Counted from the stretch's first letter, positions 8,532 through 17,433 are shown. The stretch: 64,000 bases of DNA from Streptomyces sp. PKU-EA00015 (GCF_013387495.1 NZ_JABZEE010000034.1:124001-188000), one strand, 5' to 3'. Translations and numbers: made by a program. The notes: generated by a model from the sequence alone, not told the origin.

Positions 8532-8956
8532 GACAGCCTGGTGTTCGTGCAGTGGGGGCACAGGATCGGCACCGGGATCTTCATCAACGGCAGCCCTTAC
8601 CGGGGCAGTTCGGCCGCCGCCGGTGAACTGGGCTTCATCGACCTCGTCCGGGACCCGGACGCTCCGGCCGGTCCGCGTCCGGCCGACGGCACGGGGCCGT
8701 GGTGGACCGTGTGGCGACGCGCTTCGCCAGGGGCCTGGCGGCCCTGCTGCTGGTGCTCGACCCCGGCCAAGTGGTGATCGGCGGAGCCGTGTCCCGCGCG
8801 GGCGAGGTCCTCCTCGAACCGGTCCGCAGGCAGTTGCGCCTCCACACCCTGGTGCCGGTGACCGTGCAGGCGTCGGTGCTCGGTGAGCAGGCGGTGGCGT
8901 ACGGCGCGGTGCGCCACGCCCTCGATGCCGCACAGGAACGGATGACGGCCGGCTGA
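8532..8956 (+). pseudogene. ROK-family protein remnant (N-terminally deleted and frameshifted)
   Basis: Reading from 8532, DSLVFVQWGHRIGTGIFING and GSSAAAGELGFIDL match the middle of ROK repressors/sugar kinases. The Zn-binding Cys motif is missing, and a frameshift near 8690-8700 moves the end into another frame (DRVATRFARGLAALLLVLDP, VVIGGAVSRAGEVLLEPVRR), the conserved ROK C-terminal region. The first half, with the helix-turn-helix or ATP site, is absent. It is a broken gene, possibly once the local NagC/XylR-type regulator. It ends convergently with the DeoR gene; an imperfect GC hairpin lies in the 48-bp gap. Confidence 0.8.
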
Positions 8957-9004
8957 CCGGCGCCGGCCGCCCGCAGGGCGGGCCTCCCGGTGCGCCGCGC
9001 GGTG

Positions 9005-9802
9005 TCAGACGGCGATGACCTTGACGCCCGCCTCGACCAGGCGCGCCGAGGTCTCCGCGGAGACGTTGGCGTCGGTCACGAGGACGTCGATGCGGTCGAG
9101 TCCGCAGATCCGGGCGAAGGCGCGCCTGCCCAGCTTGGACGAGTCGGTCACGACGATCACCCGGTGCGCCCGCTCGGCGAAGAGCCTGCTGACGCTGGCC
9201 TCGTCCTCGTGGTGCGCCATGATCCCCAGCTGCGGGTCCACGCCGTCGACACCGAGGACGACCGCGTCCAGCACGACCTCGTTGAGAACGCCCATGGTCA
9301 GCGGTCCGACGAGCTCGTACGTCTGCGGGCGGGCCACACCGCCGGTGGTCACGATCTTGATCTGGGGGCGTACCGCGAGCTCCCCCGCGATGTTGAGCGC
9401 GTTGGTCACCACGGTGAAGGCGGGCGAGGGCGCGCCGGTGGTCTCCCGCTGCCCGCCGCTCGCCCGCAGCGCGAGCGCCCGGGCGACCTCGGTCGTGGTC
9501 GTCCCGCCGTTGAGTCCCACCACCTCGCCGTCCCCGATGAGGTCGGCGGCCGCCGCGGCGATCCGCTGTTTCTCCGGAGCGTGCCGCGAGGACTTGTAGC
9601 GCAGCGGCAGTTCGTAGGAGACGCCGTGCGCGATCGCACCGCCGCGGGTGCGGACGAGCATCTGCTGCTCCGCCAGCTCGTCGAGGTCCCGGCGGATGGT
9701 CGCGCTGGAGACGTCCAGCGCGCTCGCGGCCTCCTCGACATCCAGGCGCCCCTCGGCGGCCAACAGCTCCAGCAGCGCGTTCCAGCGCTCGTGCTTGGAC
9801 AT
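9005..9802 (-). CDS. DeoR/GlpR-family transcriptional repressor of the sugar locus
   Basis: 265 residues from the ATG at 9802, chosen because AAGGAG lies 7 nt upstream and the protein then begins at the usual MSKHERW. The DeoR winged helix-turn-helix covers about residues 1-60 (SALDVSSATIRRDLDELAEQ is the recognition region). The DeoR sensor domain follows, with GLNGGTTTTEVARAL (phosphosugar-binding loop) and VLGVDGVDPQLG near the middle. It is divergent from the ABC importer gene, with a 243-bp regulatory gap. By analogy with AgaR it would repress the locus until an amino-sugar or tagatose phosphate appears. The ligand is inferred, not seen. Confidence 0.9.
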   Translation of the reverse strand: MSKHERWNALLELLAAEGRLDVEEAASALDVSSATIRRDLDELAEQQMLVRTRGGAIAHGVSYELPLRYKSSRHAPEKQRIAAAAADLIGDGEVVGLNGGTTTTEVARALALRASGGQRETTGAPSPAFTVVTNALNIAGELAVRPQIKIVTTGGVARPQTYELVGPLTMGVLNEVVLDAVVLGVDGVDPQLGIMAHHEDEASVSRLFAERAHRVIVVTDSSKLGRRAFARICGLDRIDVLVTDANVSAETSARLVEAGVKVIAV

Positions 9803-9947
9803 CGTCGGACTCCTTGTCGCCTGTGCAGCCGCCCCTGAGCTGCCACTGATCGTACTGGGGATCGCCCACCGACCGGTGCTGGCCGGCGCCCGGCGGTCGA
9901 CAACCCTCAAAGTTTTCGCTCACTACTGCTTGAAACTCACGAGAAAT

Positions 9948-9986
9948 GAGCAACTATTGACAAGAGCGCCGCCAATGCGACAGCGT
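9948..9986 (+). promoter_or_regulatory. Predicted promoter of the sugar ABC/catabolic operon with shared 17-mer
   Basis: GAGCAACTATTGACAAG (9948-9964) contains a consensus -35 TTGACA (9957-9962); CAGCGT (9981-9986) sits at the -10 position after an 18-bp spacer. The same block occurs upstream of the GH109 gene (17395-17433) with 15 of 17 bases identical and the same spacing. The AT-rich DNA just upstream (9910-9946) is the likely DeoR-type operator. Confidence 0.55.
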
Positions 9987-10045
9987 GCTGAGCGCAAGGG
10001 ACCCCGTGCAGGGTCGAGAGTCTTGTGGCAAAGGCGGTCTTGGCA

Positions 10046-11308
10046 GTGAACAAGCGCATACTCGCTCTCTCCGCGGCCTGCGCGATCGGCGCGCTCACGC
10101 TCACGGCATGCGGAGGCGGCGGCGGTTCGGCCGACGGAGAGGTGACGCTGAAGCTCGTCGCAGCCGACTACGGGGACAAGGCGTCCAACAGCTCGACGGC
10201 GTACTGGGAGGACGTGGCCAAGAGGTTCACCGCCACCCACCCCGACATCAAGGTCGATGTCCGGGTCATCAACTGGAACGACATCGACGCCCACGTCAAA
10301 ACCATGATCCAGAGCGGGAACGTCCCCGACGTCCTCCAGACCGGCGGCTATGCCGACAAGGTCGCCGACGACCTGCTCCACAAGGCGGACGAGGTCCTCT
10401 CCGAGAAGACCCGCGCCAACCTCATCGACAGCTTCGCCAAGGCGGGAGAGGTCGACGGGACGCAGTACGGCATCCCGTTCGTCTCCTCGGCCCGCGCCCT
10501 GTTCTACAACAAGGACGTCTTCGCGAAGGCGGGCATCACCGAGGCTCCCAGGACGTGGGACGAGGTGAAGGCCGCCGCCGAGAAGATCAAGGCCAAGGCT
10601 CCCGGCGTCACCCCGTACGCGCTGCCGCTCGGGCCCGAGGAGGCACAGGGCGAGTCGCTGATCTGGGAGCTGGGCAACGGCGGCGGCTACACCGACGCCG
10701 GCGGCACGTACACCCTGGACAGCAAGGCCAACGTCGAGGCGTTCTCCTGGCTGAAGTCCCATCTCGTCGAACCGGGCCTCACCTACGCCAACCCGGCGAC
10801 CACGGACCGCAAGACCGCCTTCGCGGACTTCGCCGCAGGCAAGGCCGCCATGCTCAACGGCCACCCCTCGCTGATCCAGATGGCGAAGGAAGGCAAGGTC
10901 GACTACGGCGTCGCGCCGATCCCGGGCAAGTCGGGGGCGCTGAAGTCCACTCTGGGCGTCGCCGACTGGATGATGGCCTTCAAGGAAGGCGGCCACCAGG
11001 AAGAGATCAGGAAGTTCCTCGACTTCGCGTACTCCAAGGAGAACACGTTGAAGTTCGACGAGACCTACAACCTCATGCCGGTCACCGAGGACACCCTGAA
11101 GGAGATGACCGGCAACGGGAAGCACAAGGACCTGGAGCCGTTCTTCGAGCTGCTGCCGAACGCGGTGTTCTACCCGCTCGGCGACACCACCTGGGACATC
11201 GTCTCGGCCGAGATCAAGAAGAGCGGCGGCACCGCAGTGAGCGGCGATCCGGCGAAGGTCCTGGGCGAGCTGCAGAAGAAGGCCGAGGACGCGGTCGCCG
11301 ACCAGTAG
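10046..11308 (+). CDS. Sugar ABC transporter substrate-binding lipoprotein
   Basis: 420 residues from GTG 10046, preferred because AAGGCGG lies 8 nt upstream and the signal peptide then starts MNKRILALS. A GTG at 10025 in frame (427 residues) is possible. The lipobox LTAC (about residue 22) makes it an extracellular lipoprotein. The rest is a solute-binding protein of the CUT1 sugar class (SBP_bac_1), with VPDVLQTGGYADKVADDLLH near the N-lobe hinge and ALFYNKDVFAKAGI at about residue 155. It hands sugar to the two permeases encoded next. GalNAc or a GalNAc-containing sugar is the ligand suggested by the catabolic genes. No ATPase gene is present, as is usual where a shared MsiK-type ATPase serves many importers. 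Confidence 0.9.
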   Translation: MNKRILALSAACAIGALTLTACGGGGGSADGEVTLKLVAADYGDKASNSSTAYWEDVAKRFTATHPDIKVDVRVINWNDIDAHVKTMIQSGNVPDVLQTGGYADKVADDLLHKADEVLSEKTRANLIDSFAKAGEVDGTQYGIPFVSSARALFYNKDVFAKAGITEAPRTWDEVKAAAEKIKAKAPGVTPYALPLGPEEAQGESLIWELGNGGGYTDAGGTYTLDSKANVEAFSWLKSHLVEPGLTYANPATTDRKTAFADFAAGKAAMLNGHPSLIQMAKEGKVDYGVAPIPGKSGALKSTLGVADWMMAFKEGGHQEEIRKFLDFAYSKENTLKFDETYNLMPVTEDTLKEMTGNGKHKDLEPFFELLPNAVFYPLGDTTWDIVSAEIKKSGGTAVSGDPAKVLGELQKKAEDAVADQ

Positions 11309-11346
11309 CCGACGGCCCGTCCCGCACCGACACGGAAGGCACCCTC

Positions 11347-12267
11347 GTGTCCACCACCTCCCCCACGACTCACCGCTCCGGCCGCTCCGGCCGGGGCGGC
11401 GGGCTCGCCCGCCTCGGGCCGCTGCCCTGGATCGGCCCCGCCGTCCTGCTCATCGTGCTCGTCGTGGTCTGGCCCGTCTACGAGATGGTCCGCACCTCGT
11501 TCCTCAAGATCAGCAGCAGCGGTTTCGTCCGCGGCTCGGCGGGATTCGACAAGTACCAGCAGCTGTTCGACGAGCCCGCGCTGCCCTCGGTCCTCCTCGC
11601 CACCGTCGTGTGGACCGTGGTCGTGGTGACCGCCACGATGGTGATCTCCCTGGCGCTCGCGCAGCTGTTCAACCAGAGGTTCCCGGGCCGGCGTGTGACC
11701 CGCTGGGCGCTCATCGCGCCCTGGGCCGCGTCGGTGGTGATGACCGCCATCGGCTTCAAGTGGATGCTGAACCAGACCGCCGGCGTCCTCAACACCCTGA
11801 TGACGGACCTGCGTCTGATCGACGGCCCGAAGGACTGGCTCGGCACGCCGTCCACCGCCTGGCCGTGGATGATGTTCGTCGCGGTCTTCGTCTCCCTGCC
11901 GTTCACCACCTACACGCTGCTCGCCGGTCTGCAGACCGTGCCGGGCGAGGTGTACGAGGCGGCGAGGGTCGACGGCAGCGGTCCCTGGCAGACGTACTGG
12001 CGGATCACGCTGCCCCTGCTGCGGCCGGCCTTCCTGGTCGGCGTCGTCATCAACCTGATCAACGTCTTCAACTCGTTCCCGATCATCTGGAGCATGACGC
12101 ACGGCGGCCCGGACAGCGACACGGCCACCACCACCGTCTTCATGTACCAGCTCAAGAACTCCGACATCGGCGAGTCCGCCGCCATGTCCGTCGTCAACTT
12201 CGCCCTGGTCGTGGTCATGGTCGCCGTCTTCCTCAAGGCCAGCCGGTGGAACCAGGAGGAGTCCTGA
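11347..12267 (+). CDS. Sugar ABC transporter permease (MalF/UgpA type)
   Basis: 306 residues from GTG 11347, with GGAAGG upstream. Six membrane segments are visible, the first at about residues 30-50 (WIGPAVLLIVLVVVWPVYEM). The CUT1 EAA loop EAARVDGSGPWQTYWRITLP (about 200-220) contacts the ATPase. Its gene begins 38 bp after the receptor gene and its stop overlaps the next start as TGATG. It forms the heterodimeric sugar channel with the following permease. Confidence 0.92.
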   Translation: MSTTSPTTHRSGRSGRGGGLARLGPLPWIGPAVLLIVLVVVWPVYEMVRTSFLKISSSGFVRGSAGFDKYQQLFDEPALPSVLLATVVWTVVVVTATMVISLALAQLFNQRFPGRRVTRWALIAPWAASVVMTAIGFKWMLNQTAGVLNTLMTDLRLIDGPKDWLGTPSTAWPWMMFVAVFVSLPFTTYTLLAGLQTVPGEVYEAARVDGSGPWQTYWRITLPLLRPAFLVGVVINLINVFNSFPIIWSMTHGGPDSDTATTTVFMYQLKNSDIGESAAMSVVNFALVVVMVAVFLKASRWNQEES

Positions 12268-13160
12268 TGGCCCAGCAGACGCTCTCCCCCGCTGGCACCC
12301 GCCCTCCTGCAGGGCCGCGCACGGACACCGTCCGGCCGGGCGGCAGCCTGCGGCCGCGCACGGTCGTCGCCGCCGCGGCCGCCTGGATGATCGCGGTGGT
12401 CTTCCTCCTGCCGTACGCGGAGATGGTGATCACCGCACTGCGGCCGGCCGGTGAACTGCGCGACGCGACCTACCTGCCCGGCGAGTTCGCCTGGTCGAAC
12501 TTCGTCGGCGTGTGGCGCGACTCGAACCTGGGCGCCAACCTGCGGGTCACCCTCCTGGTGGCCGGCGGGTCCACGCTGCTCGTCCTGCTGGTCGCCCTCC
12601 CCGCCGCCTACTGCACGGCGCGCACGAAGTACCGGGGCCGCAAGCTGTTCCTGCTGCTCGTGCTGGTCACCCAGATGTTCCAACCGACGTCGCTCCTGGT
12701 GGGCCTCTACCGCGAGTTCTACCAGCTGGACATGCTCAACTCGGTGTGGACGCTGATCCTGTGCAACGCCGCGTTCAACCTGGCCTTCGCCATCTGGATC
12801 CTCACGGCGTACATCGGTTCCATCCCCCTCGCCCTGGAGGAGTCGGCGATGATCGACGGCCTCGGGCGCATGGGGGCACTCGTACGGGTCACCCTGCCGC
12901 TGGCACTGCCCGGGGTCGTCACCGCGATGATCTTCACGTTCATCGCCGCGTGGAACGAGTTCGTCATGGGCCTGACCCTGTCGACGATCCCCGAGAGCCA
13001 GCCGCTGACCGTCGGCATCAACAGCTTCATCGGCAATTACACCGTGCAGTGGAACTATCTCTTCGCCGGCTCGGTCATCGCCATCGTGCCCGTCGTCGTG
13101 CTGTTCGCTTTCATCGAGCGCAAGGTGGTGTCCGGTCTGACCGCCGGATCCGTCAAATAA
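12267..13160 (+). CDS. Sugar ABC transporter permease (MalG/UgpE type)
   Basis: 297 residues. A cytoplasmic Pro/Arg-rich N terminus is followed by membrane segments starting at about residue 32 (VVAAAAAWMIAVVFLLPYAE). The EAA motif EESAMIDGLGRMGALVRVTL lies at about 190-210 and the protein ends in a typical FIERKVVSGLTAGSVK tail. Its start shares one base with the stop of the first permease gene, so the two are made in step. Partner subunit of the sugar channel. Confidence 0.92.
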   Translation: MAQQTLSPAGTRPPAGPRTDTVRPGGSLRPRTVVAAAAAWMIAVVFLLPYAEMVITALRPAGELRDATYLPGEFAWSNFVGVWRDSNLGANLRVTLLVAGGSTLLVLLVALPAAYCTARTKYRGRKLFLLLVLVTQMFQPTSLLVGLYREFYQLDMLNSVWTLILCNAAFNLAFAIWILTAYIGSIPLALEESAMIDGLGRMGALVRVTLPLALPGVVTAMIFTFIAAWNEFVMGLTLSTIPESQPLTVGINSFIGNYTVQWNYLFAGSVIAIVPVVVLFAFIERKVVSGLTAGSVK

Positions 13161-13214
13161 CGGGCCCGCGCCCCTCACTCGTCAACCGACCCTTCTGAGC
13201 AAGGAGTTCAGCCC

Positions 13215-14165
13215 ATGACCGCCCCGGACGCCTCCCGCACCTCGGTCGAGATCGCCTCCCAACCGGACACCTGGAGGCGAGCGGCCGAGTCCGTCGGTTC
13301 GCTCGAAGGCGTCCTGCCGCGCCGCGGCGAGCGTGTCGCCGTCGTCGGCTGCGGCACCTCGTGGTTCATGGCCCTCGCCTACGCCCGGCTCCGCGAGGCG
13401 GGCGGCCACGGGGAGACCGACGCGTTCGCCGCCTCCGAGTTCCCCGTCGGCCGCGGCTACGACCGCGTCCTCGCCATCACCCGGTCCGGCACCACCACCG
13501 AGGTCCTCGGCCTGCTGGCCGAGGTGAAGGGCACCGTCGCGACCGCGGCCATCACCGCCGACCCCGCCACCCCCGTCATGGACGCCGCCGACGCCGTCGC
13601 CGTCCTCGACTACGCCGACGAGCAGTCGGTCGTCCAGACCCGCTTCGCCACCACCGCGCTCGCCCTGCTGCGCGCGCATCTTGAGGCCGAGGACGCGCTG
13701 CCCGCAGGGGTGCGTCCGCTGGCACGGGCCGCCGAGGACGCCGAGCGTGCCCTCGCCGAGCCGCTCAGCGCCCAGGTGCGCGCCGCCGAGCAGTTCACGT
13801 TCCTCGGCACGGGCTGGACCTACGGCCTCGCCCTGGAGGCGGGACTCAAGATGCGGGAGGCGGCGGGCGCGTGGAGCGAGTCGTACCCGGCCATGGAGTA
13901 CCGGCACGGGCCGATCAGCATCACCGGACCCGGCCGCGTGGCGTGGCTCTTCGGTCCGACGCCTGCGGGACTGGCCGACGACGTCGCGCGGGTCGGCGGC
14001 ACCTTCGTCGCCGGGTCGGGGGACGCGGCCGGTGAGCGCGACCCGCTGGCGGACCTGATCCGGGTGCAGCGGCTGGCCGTCCTGCTCGCCGAGGCGCGCG
14101 GGTACGACCCTGACCGTCCCCGCAACCTCACCCGGTCCGTGATCCTCGAGAACAGCCATGCCTGA
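13215..14165 (+). CDS. agaS: SIS-domain sugar isomerase/deaminase (AgaS type)
   Basis: 316 residues, start ATG with AAGGAG about 9 nt upstream. Two SIS phosphosugar domains: VAVVGCGTSWFMALAYARL (about 38-56) and LAITRSGTTTEVLGLL (about 92) in the first, and FLGTGWTYGLALEAGLKMRE (about 196-215) with EYRHGPIS in the second. AgaS-type enzymes convert galactosamine-6-phosphate to tagatose-6-phosphate with loss of ammonia. A GlmS-like isomerase half is the general alternative, but the neighbouring ROK kinase, tagatose-6-P-type kinase and bisphosphate aldolase favour the amino-sugar role. Its 3' end overlaps the kinase gene by 8 bp. Confidence 0.85.
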   Translation: MTAPDASRTSVEIASQPDTWRRAAESVGSLEGVLPRRGERVAVVGCGTSWFMALAYARLREAGGHGETDAFAASEFPVGRGYDRVLAITRSGTTTEVLGLLAEVKGTVATAAITADPATPVMDAADAVAVLDYADEQSVVQTRFATTALALLRAHLEAEDALPAGVRPLARAAEDAERALAEPLSAQVRAAEQFTFLGTGWTYGLALEAGLKMREAAGAWSESYPAMEYRHGPISITGPGRVAWLFGPTPAGLADDVARVGGTFVAGSGDAAGERDPLADLIRVQRLAVLLAEARGYDPDRPRNLTRSVILENSHA

Positions 14166-15150
14166 TCCGCACGGCACGCGTGACTGCGTCGTGGCGCTGG
14201 ACGTCGGCGGCACCGGCATGAAAGGGGCGCTGCTCGACCGGGCGCTGACGCCCCTGGCCGTGCTGCGCAGGCCGACGCCCCGCCGGGACGGCCCCGGCGT
14301 GGTGGTGGCCGCGATCACCGGCGCACTGCGCGACCTCGCGGCCCAGGCCGCCGACCGGCACCTGACGGCCCGCCATGCGGGCACGGTGGTCCCCGGGACA
14401 GTCGACGAGGAAGCCGGACGGGCGGTGTACTCCGCCAACATCGGCTGGTCGGACCTGCCGCTCGCGGCACTGCTGCGGGACGCGTCGGACCTGCCCGTCA
14501 CGCTCGGGCACGACGTGCGCGCGGGCGGGCTCGCCGAGTGCCGTACCGGTGCCGCGCGCGGTGCGCGGGACGCGCTCTTCGTGCCCGTCGGCACCGGCAT
14601 CTCGGCGGCCGTCCTGTGCGAGGGCCGGGTGGTGCGCGGCCTCGGGTACGCCGGGGAGCTCGGCCACGCCGTGGTGGAGCCGGACGGCGATCCGTGCGCC
14701 TGCGGCGGCCGCGGCTGCCTGGAGACCGTGGCGTCCGCCGCGGCGATCGAGGCCGCGTACGCGGCGCGTTCCGGGCGCGCCGTCGACGGCGCCGCCGGGG
14801 TGGCTCGCCTGGTGGCGCGGGGCGATCCCGTGGCCGTGGCCGTGTGGGACCGCGCGGTCGACGCGCTGGCCGCGGCGCTGGCGACGTTCACGACGCTCCT
14901 GGCCCCCGGTCTGATCGTGGTCGGCGGCGGTCTCGCGCAAGCGGGCGGCCTTCTGCTCGATCCGCTGCGGGCGCACCTCGGCGAACGGCTCACCTTCCAG
15001 CGCCGGCCCGAGGTGGTCCGCGCCGAACTGGGTGACGAGGCAGGCTGCCTGGGCGCCGGGATCCTGGCCTGGCAGGCGGCGGGCGTCGAGCCGGCCTTTC
15101 GCGAGCCGGCCTTCCGCGAGCCCGTGACGGCGGGATCCGCGGCACCGTGA
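14158..15150 (+). CDS. ROK-family sugar kinase (putative GalNAc kinase)
   Basis: 330 residues. The phosphate-binding loop ALDVGGTGMKGALLD lies at about residue 12, and the ROK zinc motif CACGGRGCLET with the preceding GELGH at about residues 167-190. The substrate Asp/His region is intact (VTLGHDVRAGG). It should phosphorylate an amino sugar at O6 in the cytoplasm, feeding the AgaS-type enzyme encoded upstream; GlcNAc or glucose kinase are alternatives. A short in-frame tandem repeat (EPAFREPAFREPV) near the C terminus comes from a duplicated 15-bp unit at about 15089-15121. Start and stop both overlap their neighbours. Confidence 0.85.
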   Translation: MPDPHGTRDCVVALDVGGTGMKGALLDRALTPLAVLRRPTPRRDGPGVVVAAITGALRDLAAQAADRHLTARHAGTVVPGTVDEEAGRAVYSANIGWSDLPLAALLRDASDLPVTLGHDVRAGGLAECRTGAARGARDALFVPVGTGISAAVLCEGRVVRGLGYAGELGHAVVEPDGDPCACGGRGCLETVASAAAIEAAYAARSGRAVDGAAGVARLVARGDPVAVAVWDRAVDALAAALATFTTLLAPGLIVVGGGLAQAGGLLLDPLRAHLGERLTFQRRPEVVRAELGDEAGCLGAGILAWQAAGVEPAFREPAFREPVTAGSAAP

Positions 15151-16067
15151 TCCTCACCGTGACCCTGAACGCGGCGCTCGACGTCACCTACGAGGTCGAC
15201 GCCCTGGTGCCGCGCGGCTCCCACCGTGTGCGCGCCTCCTACGAACGGGCCGGCGGCAAGGGCGTCAACGTCGCGCGCATCCTGTCGGCCCTGGGCACGC
15301 CGGCGACGGTGACCGGGCTCGCGGGCGGCCCGACGGGGCAGCTCATCCGGGACGAGCTGCGCGCGGCCGGACTGCGGGACGAGCTGGTGCCCATGGCGGG
15401 CGACTCGCGCCGCACGGTCACCGTCGTCTCCCGCGAGGACGGCGAAGCCACCGTCTTCAACCAGCCCGGCCCTCAAGTGGATCCGGTCTCCTGGGCGGAC
15501 TTCGCCGCCCGCTTCGCCCGCCTGGTCCGCGAGGCCGCGGTCGTGGTCCTGTCCGGCAGCCTGCCGCCCGGACTGCCGTCCGGCGCCTACACGCAGCTCG
15601 TCCGGTCGGCCGCCGGCGCGGGGGCGGCGACCGTCCTCGACGCCAGCGGTCCCGCCCTGCTCGCGGCGCTTGCCGCCGGGCCGGACGTGGTCAAGCCCAA
15701 CGCGGCCGAGATCGCCGAAGTCACCGGTCACCAGGACGTCGTGGCCGCCGCTGAGGCCCTGCGCGCGCTCGGAGCACAGGCCGTGGTGGCCTCACAAGGG
15801 CCGGAGGGGCTGTACGCCGTCACGCCGCAGGGTGCGTGCCGGGCCACTCCCCCGCACCGGCTGTCCGGGAACCCGACGGGTGCGGGGGACGCCTGTGTCG
15901 CCGCGCTCGCGAGCGGCGATCCGTGGCCCGTGCGACTGCGCGAGGCCGTGGCGCTCTCGGCCGCCGCGGTCCCCTGCGCCGTGGCGGGCGATGTCGACGC
16001 GGACCTCTACGACCAGTTCCGTACCACCGTTTCCGTGGAGAACACCCATGCCTCTCACGTCCACTGA
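15147..16067 (+). CDS. PfkB-family kinase (1-phosphofructokinase / tagatose-6-phosphate kinase type)
   Basis: 306 residues, GTG start overlapping the ROK kinase stop as GTGA. PfkB signature 1 is AGGKGVNVARILSALG (about residue 34) and signature 2 is NPTGAGDACVAALASG (about residue 246), whose GAGD Asp is the catalytic base. The sequence is closest in style to LacC/FruK enzymes, which phosphorylate tagatose-6-phosphate or fructose-1-phosphate to the bisphosphate. Between AgaS and a class II aldolase, tagatose-6-phosphate to tagatose-1,6-bisphosphate is the likely step. Confidence 0.88.
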   Translation: MILTVTLNAALDVTYEVDALVPRGSHRVRASYERAGGKGVNVARILSALGTPATVTGLAGGPTGQLIRDELRAAGLRDELVPMAGDSRRTVTVVSREDGEATVFNQPGPQVDPVSWADFAARFARLVREAAVVVLSGSLPPGLPSGAYTQLVRSAAGAGAATVLDASGPALLAALAAGPDVVKPNAAEIAEVTGHQDVVAAAEALRALGAQAVVASQGPEGLYAVTPQGACRATPPHRLSGNPTGAGDACVAALASGDPWPVRLREAVALSAAAVPCAVAGDVDADLYDQFRTTVSVENTHASHVH

Positions 16068-16884
16068 CGACATCGTCGGTCCGGCCCGCGCGAACACCTC
16101 GGGTGTCGGCGCGTTCAACGTCGTGCAGCTCGAACACGCAGAGGCGATCGTCGCCGGCGCGGAGCTCGCCCAGCTGCCGGTGATCCTCCAGGTCAGCGAG
16201 AACACCGTCCGCTACCACGGCGGGCTGGCCCCGATCGGCCTCGCCTCCCTCGCCGTGGCGCGGGCGGCCGATGTCCCGGTGGCGGTCCACCTCGACCACG
16301 CCGAGTCCCCCGGCCTCGTCCGTGAGGCCGTCGACCTCGGCTTCACGTCCGTCATGTTCGACGCCTCCAAGCTTCCCTACGACGAGAACGTGGCCGCAAC
16401 GCGGGAGGTCACCGACCACTGCCACCGCGCCGGCGTGTGGGTCGAGGCCGAGCTGGGCGAGGTCGGCGGCAAGGACGGCGCGCACGCGCCCGGCGTCCGC
16501 ACCGATCCGGACGAGGCCCGTGCCTTCGCCGCGGCGACGGCCGTCGACGCGCTGGCCGTCGCCGTGGGAAGTTCGCACGCCATGCTCACCCGGGACGCGG
16601 TCCTCGACTTCGAGCTCATCACGCGGCTGCGCGAGGCGGTACCCGTGCCGCTGGTGCTGCACGGTTCGTCGGGTGTCGGTGACACCGACCTGGGGAAGGC
16701 CGTCACGGCGGGGATGACGAAGGTCAACATCTCCACCCACCTCAACAAGCTCTTCACCTGCACCGTTCGGGAGCGTCTGGAGGCGTCCCCCGACGTCGCG
16801 GACCCCCGCAAGTACCTCGGCCCGGCCCGTGACGCGGTGGCGTCGGAGGTCGCGAGGCTGCTGGGCGTCCTCGCGGGGGTCTGA
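16048..16884 (+). CDS. Class II ketose-bisphosphate aldolase (tagatose-1,6-bisphosphate type)
   Basis: 278 residues from ATG 16048, which overlaps the kinase gene by 20 bp. Hallmarks of the class II aldolase family are VPVAVHLDHAESP (metal-binding HxDH, about residue 78), VEAELGEVGGKDGA (about 132), LVLHGSSGVGDTDL (metal His and glycine-rich loop, about 200) and KVNISTHLNK. It would split tagatose-1,6-bisphosphate into glycerone phosphate and glyceraldehyde-3-phosphate, ending the pathway in glycolysis. Fructose-bisphosphate aldolase activity is the alternative; GatY/KbaY-like context favours tagatose. It is the last gene of the operon, followed by a hairpin. Confidence 0.88.
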   Translation: MPLTSTDDIVGPARANTSGVGAFNVVQLEHAEAIVAGAELAQLPVILQVSENTVRYHGGLAPIGLASLAVARAADVPVAVHLDHAESPGLVREAVDLGFTSVMFDASKLPYDENVAATREVTDHCHRAGVWVEAELGEVGGKDGAHAPGVRTDPDEARAFAAATAVDALAVAVGSSHAMLTRDAVLDFELITRLREAVPVPLVLHGSSGVGDTDLGKAVTAGMTKVNISTHLNKLFTCTVRERLEASPDVADPRKYLGPARDAVASEVARLLGVLAGV

Positions 16885-16907
16885 GACCCGCGAGGCGCGA
16901 GGAGGGC

Positions 16908-16942
16908 GACGGGAGCGGCCGCTGGTGCGGTCCGCTCTCGTC
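16908..16942 (+). terminator. Hairpin after the catabolic operon
   Basis: GACGGGAGCGG (16908-16918) pairs with CCGCTCTCGTC (16932-16942) with one mismatch across a 13-nt loop, 24 bp after the aldolase stop. There is no T-tract. Probable operon terminator. Confidence 0.5.
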
Positions 16943-17394
16943 GTGCGTCCTCCCCGTCGACTCGGGGCCGGTGCGCGCTCCCGGGACTCTCGGGCGCCGT
17001 CCGGTGAAAGAGCCCGCCGGCAGGCGCGGTCCGGCCCGTTGCACAGCCCCAAGCCCCCATCGAGACAGGCACGTTGCGCCCGTGCGTGCACCGGGACTCC
17101 GCGCACGCGGTGTGTTGCGGCGGGGCCGGACTCCCGCTCAGCACCCGCGGGCACTACCGGACGCGGCCTGCGCGTCCCCGTGGGAGCCGTCCCGGCACAA
17201 CAGACCCGCCCGCACGCACCCCCCGGCCTGGGGACCGGACCGTTACCGGCGGCACACCGCCGGTGTGCCGCCCCACCGCAGCCGGCTCCCGGCGGGCGCG
17301 CGCGGCGGACGCCGGACCGCCGGCCGGCTCGGCGACCCCGCAGGTCGCACCCCGCAAGCTACTTGTACGTTTCTGTTTGTAAGTCCGTTCTTGC
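16943..17394 (+). other. Non-coding gap before the GH109 gene
   Basis: About 450 bp with no convincing gene; the frames seen are Arg/Pro-rich and start without ribosome sites. The last 60 bp (17358-17394) turn AT-rich, with TTTCTGTTTG near 17370, the likely operator part of the GH109 promoter. Confidence 0.5.
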
Positions 17395-17433
17395 GAGCAT
17401 CTATTGACACGCATGCGGCCGTCCCGTCAGAGT
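17395..17433 (+). promoter_or_regulatory. Predicted promoter of the GH109 gene with shared 17-mer
   Basis: GAGCATCTATTGACACG (17395-17411) holds TTGACA (17404-17409); CAGAGT (17428-17433) follows at 18 bp. The block matches the ABC-operon promoter at 9948-9964 in 15 of 17 positions, and the -10-like hexamers (CAGCGT and CAGAGT) also agree. This suggests common control of import, catabolism and the exported glycosidase. Confidence 0.55.

Noticed and set aside
9803..9910. Longer N terminus for the DeoR regulator
   Set aside because: The extra 36 residues are unlike the family; ATG 9802 has a clear AAGGAG site.
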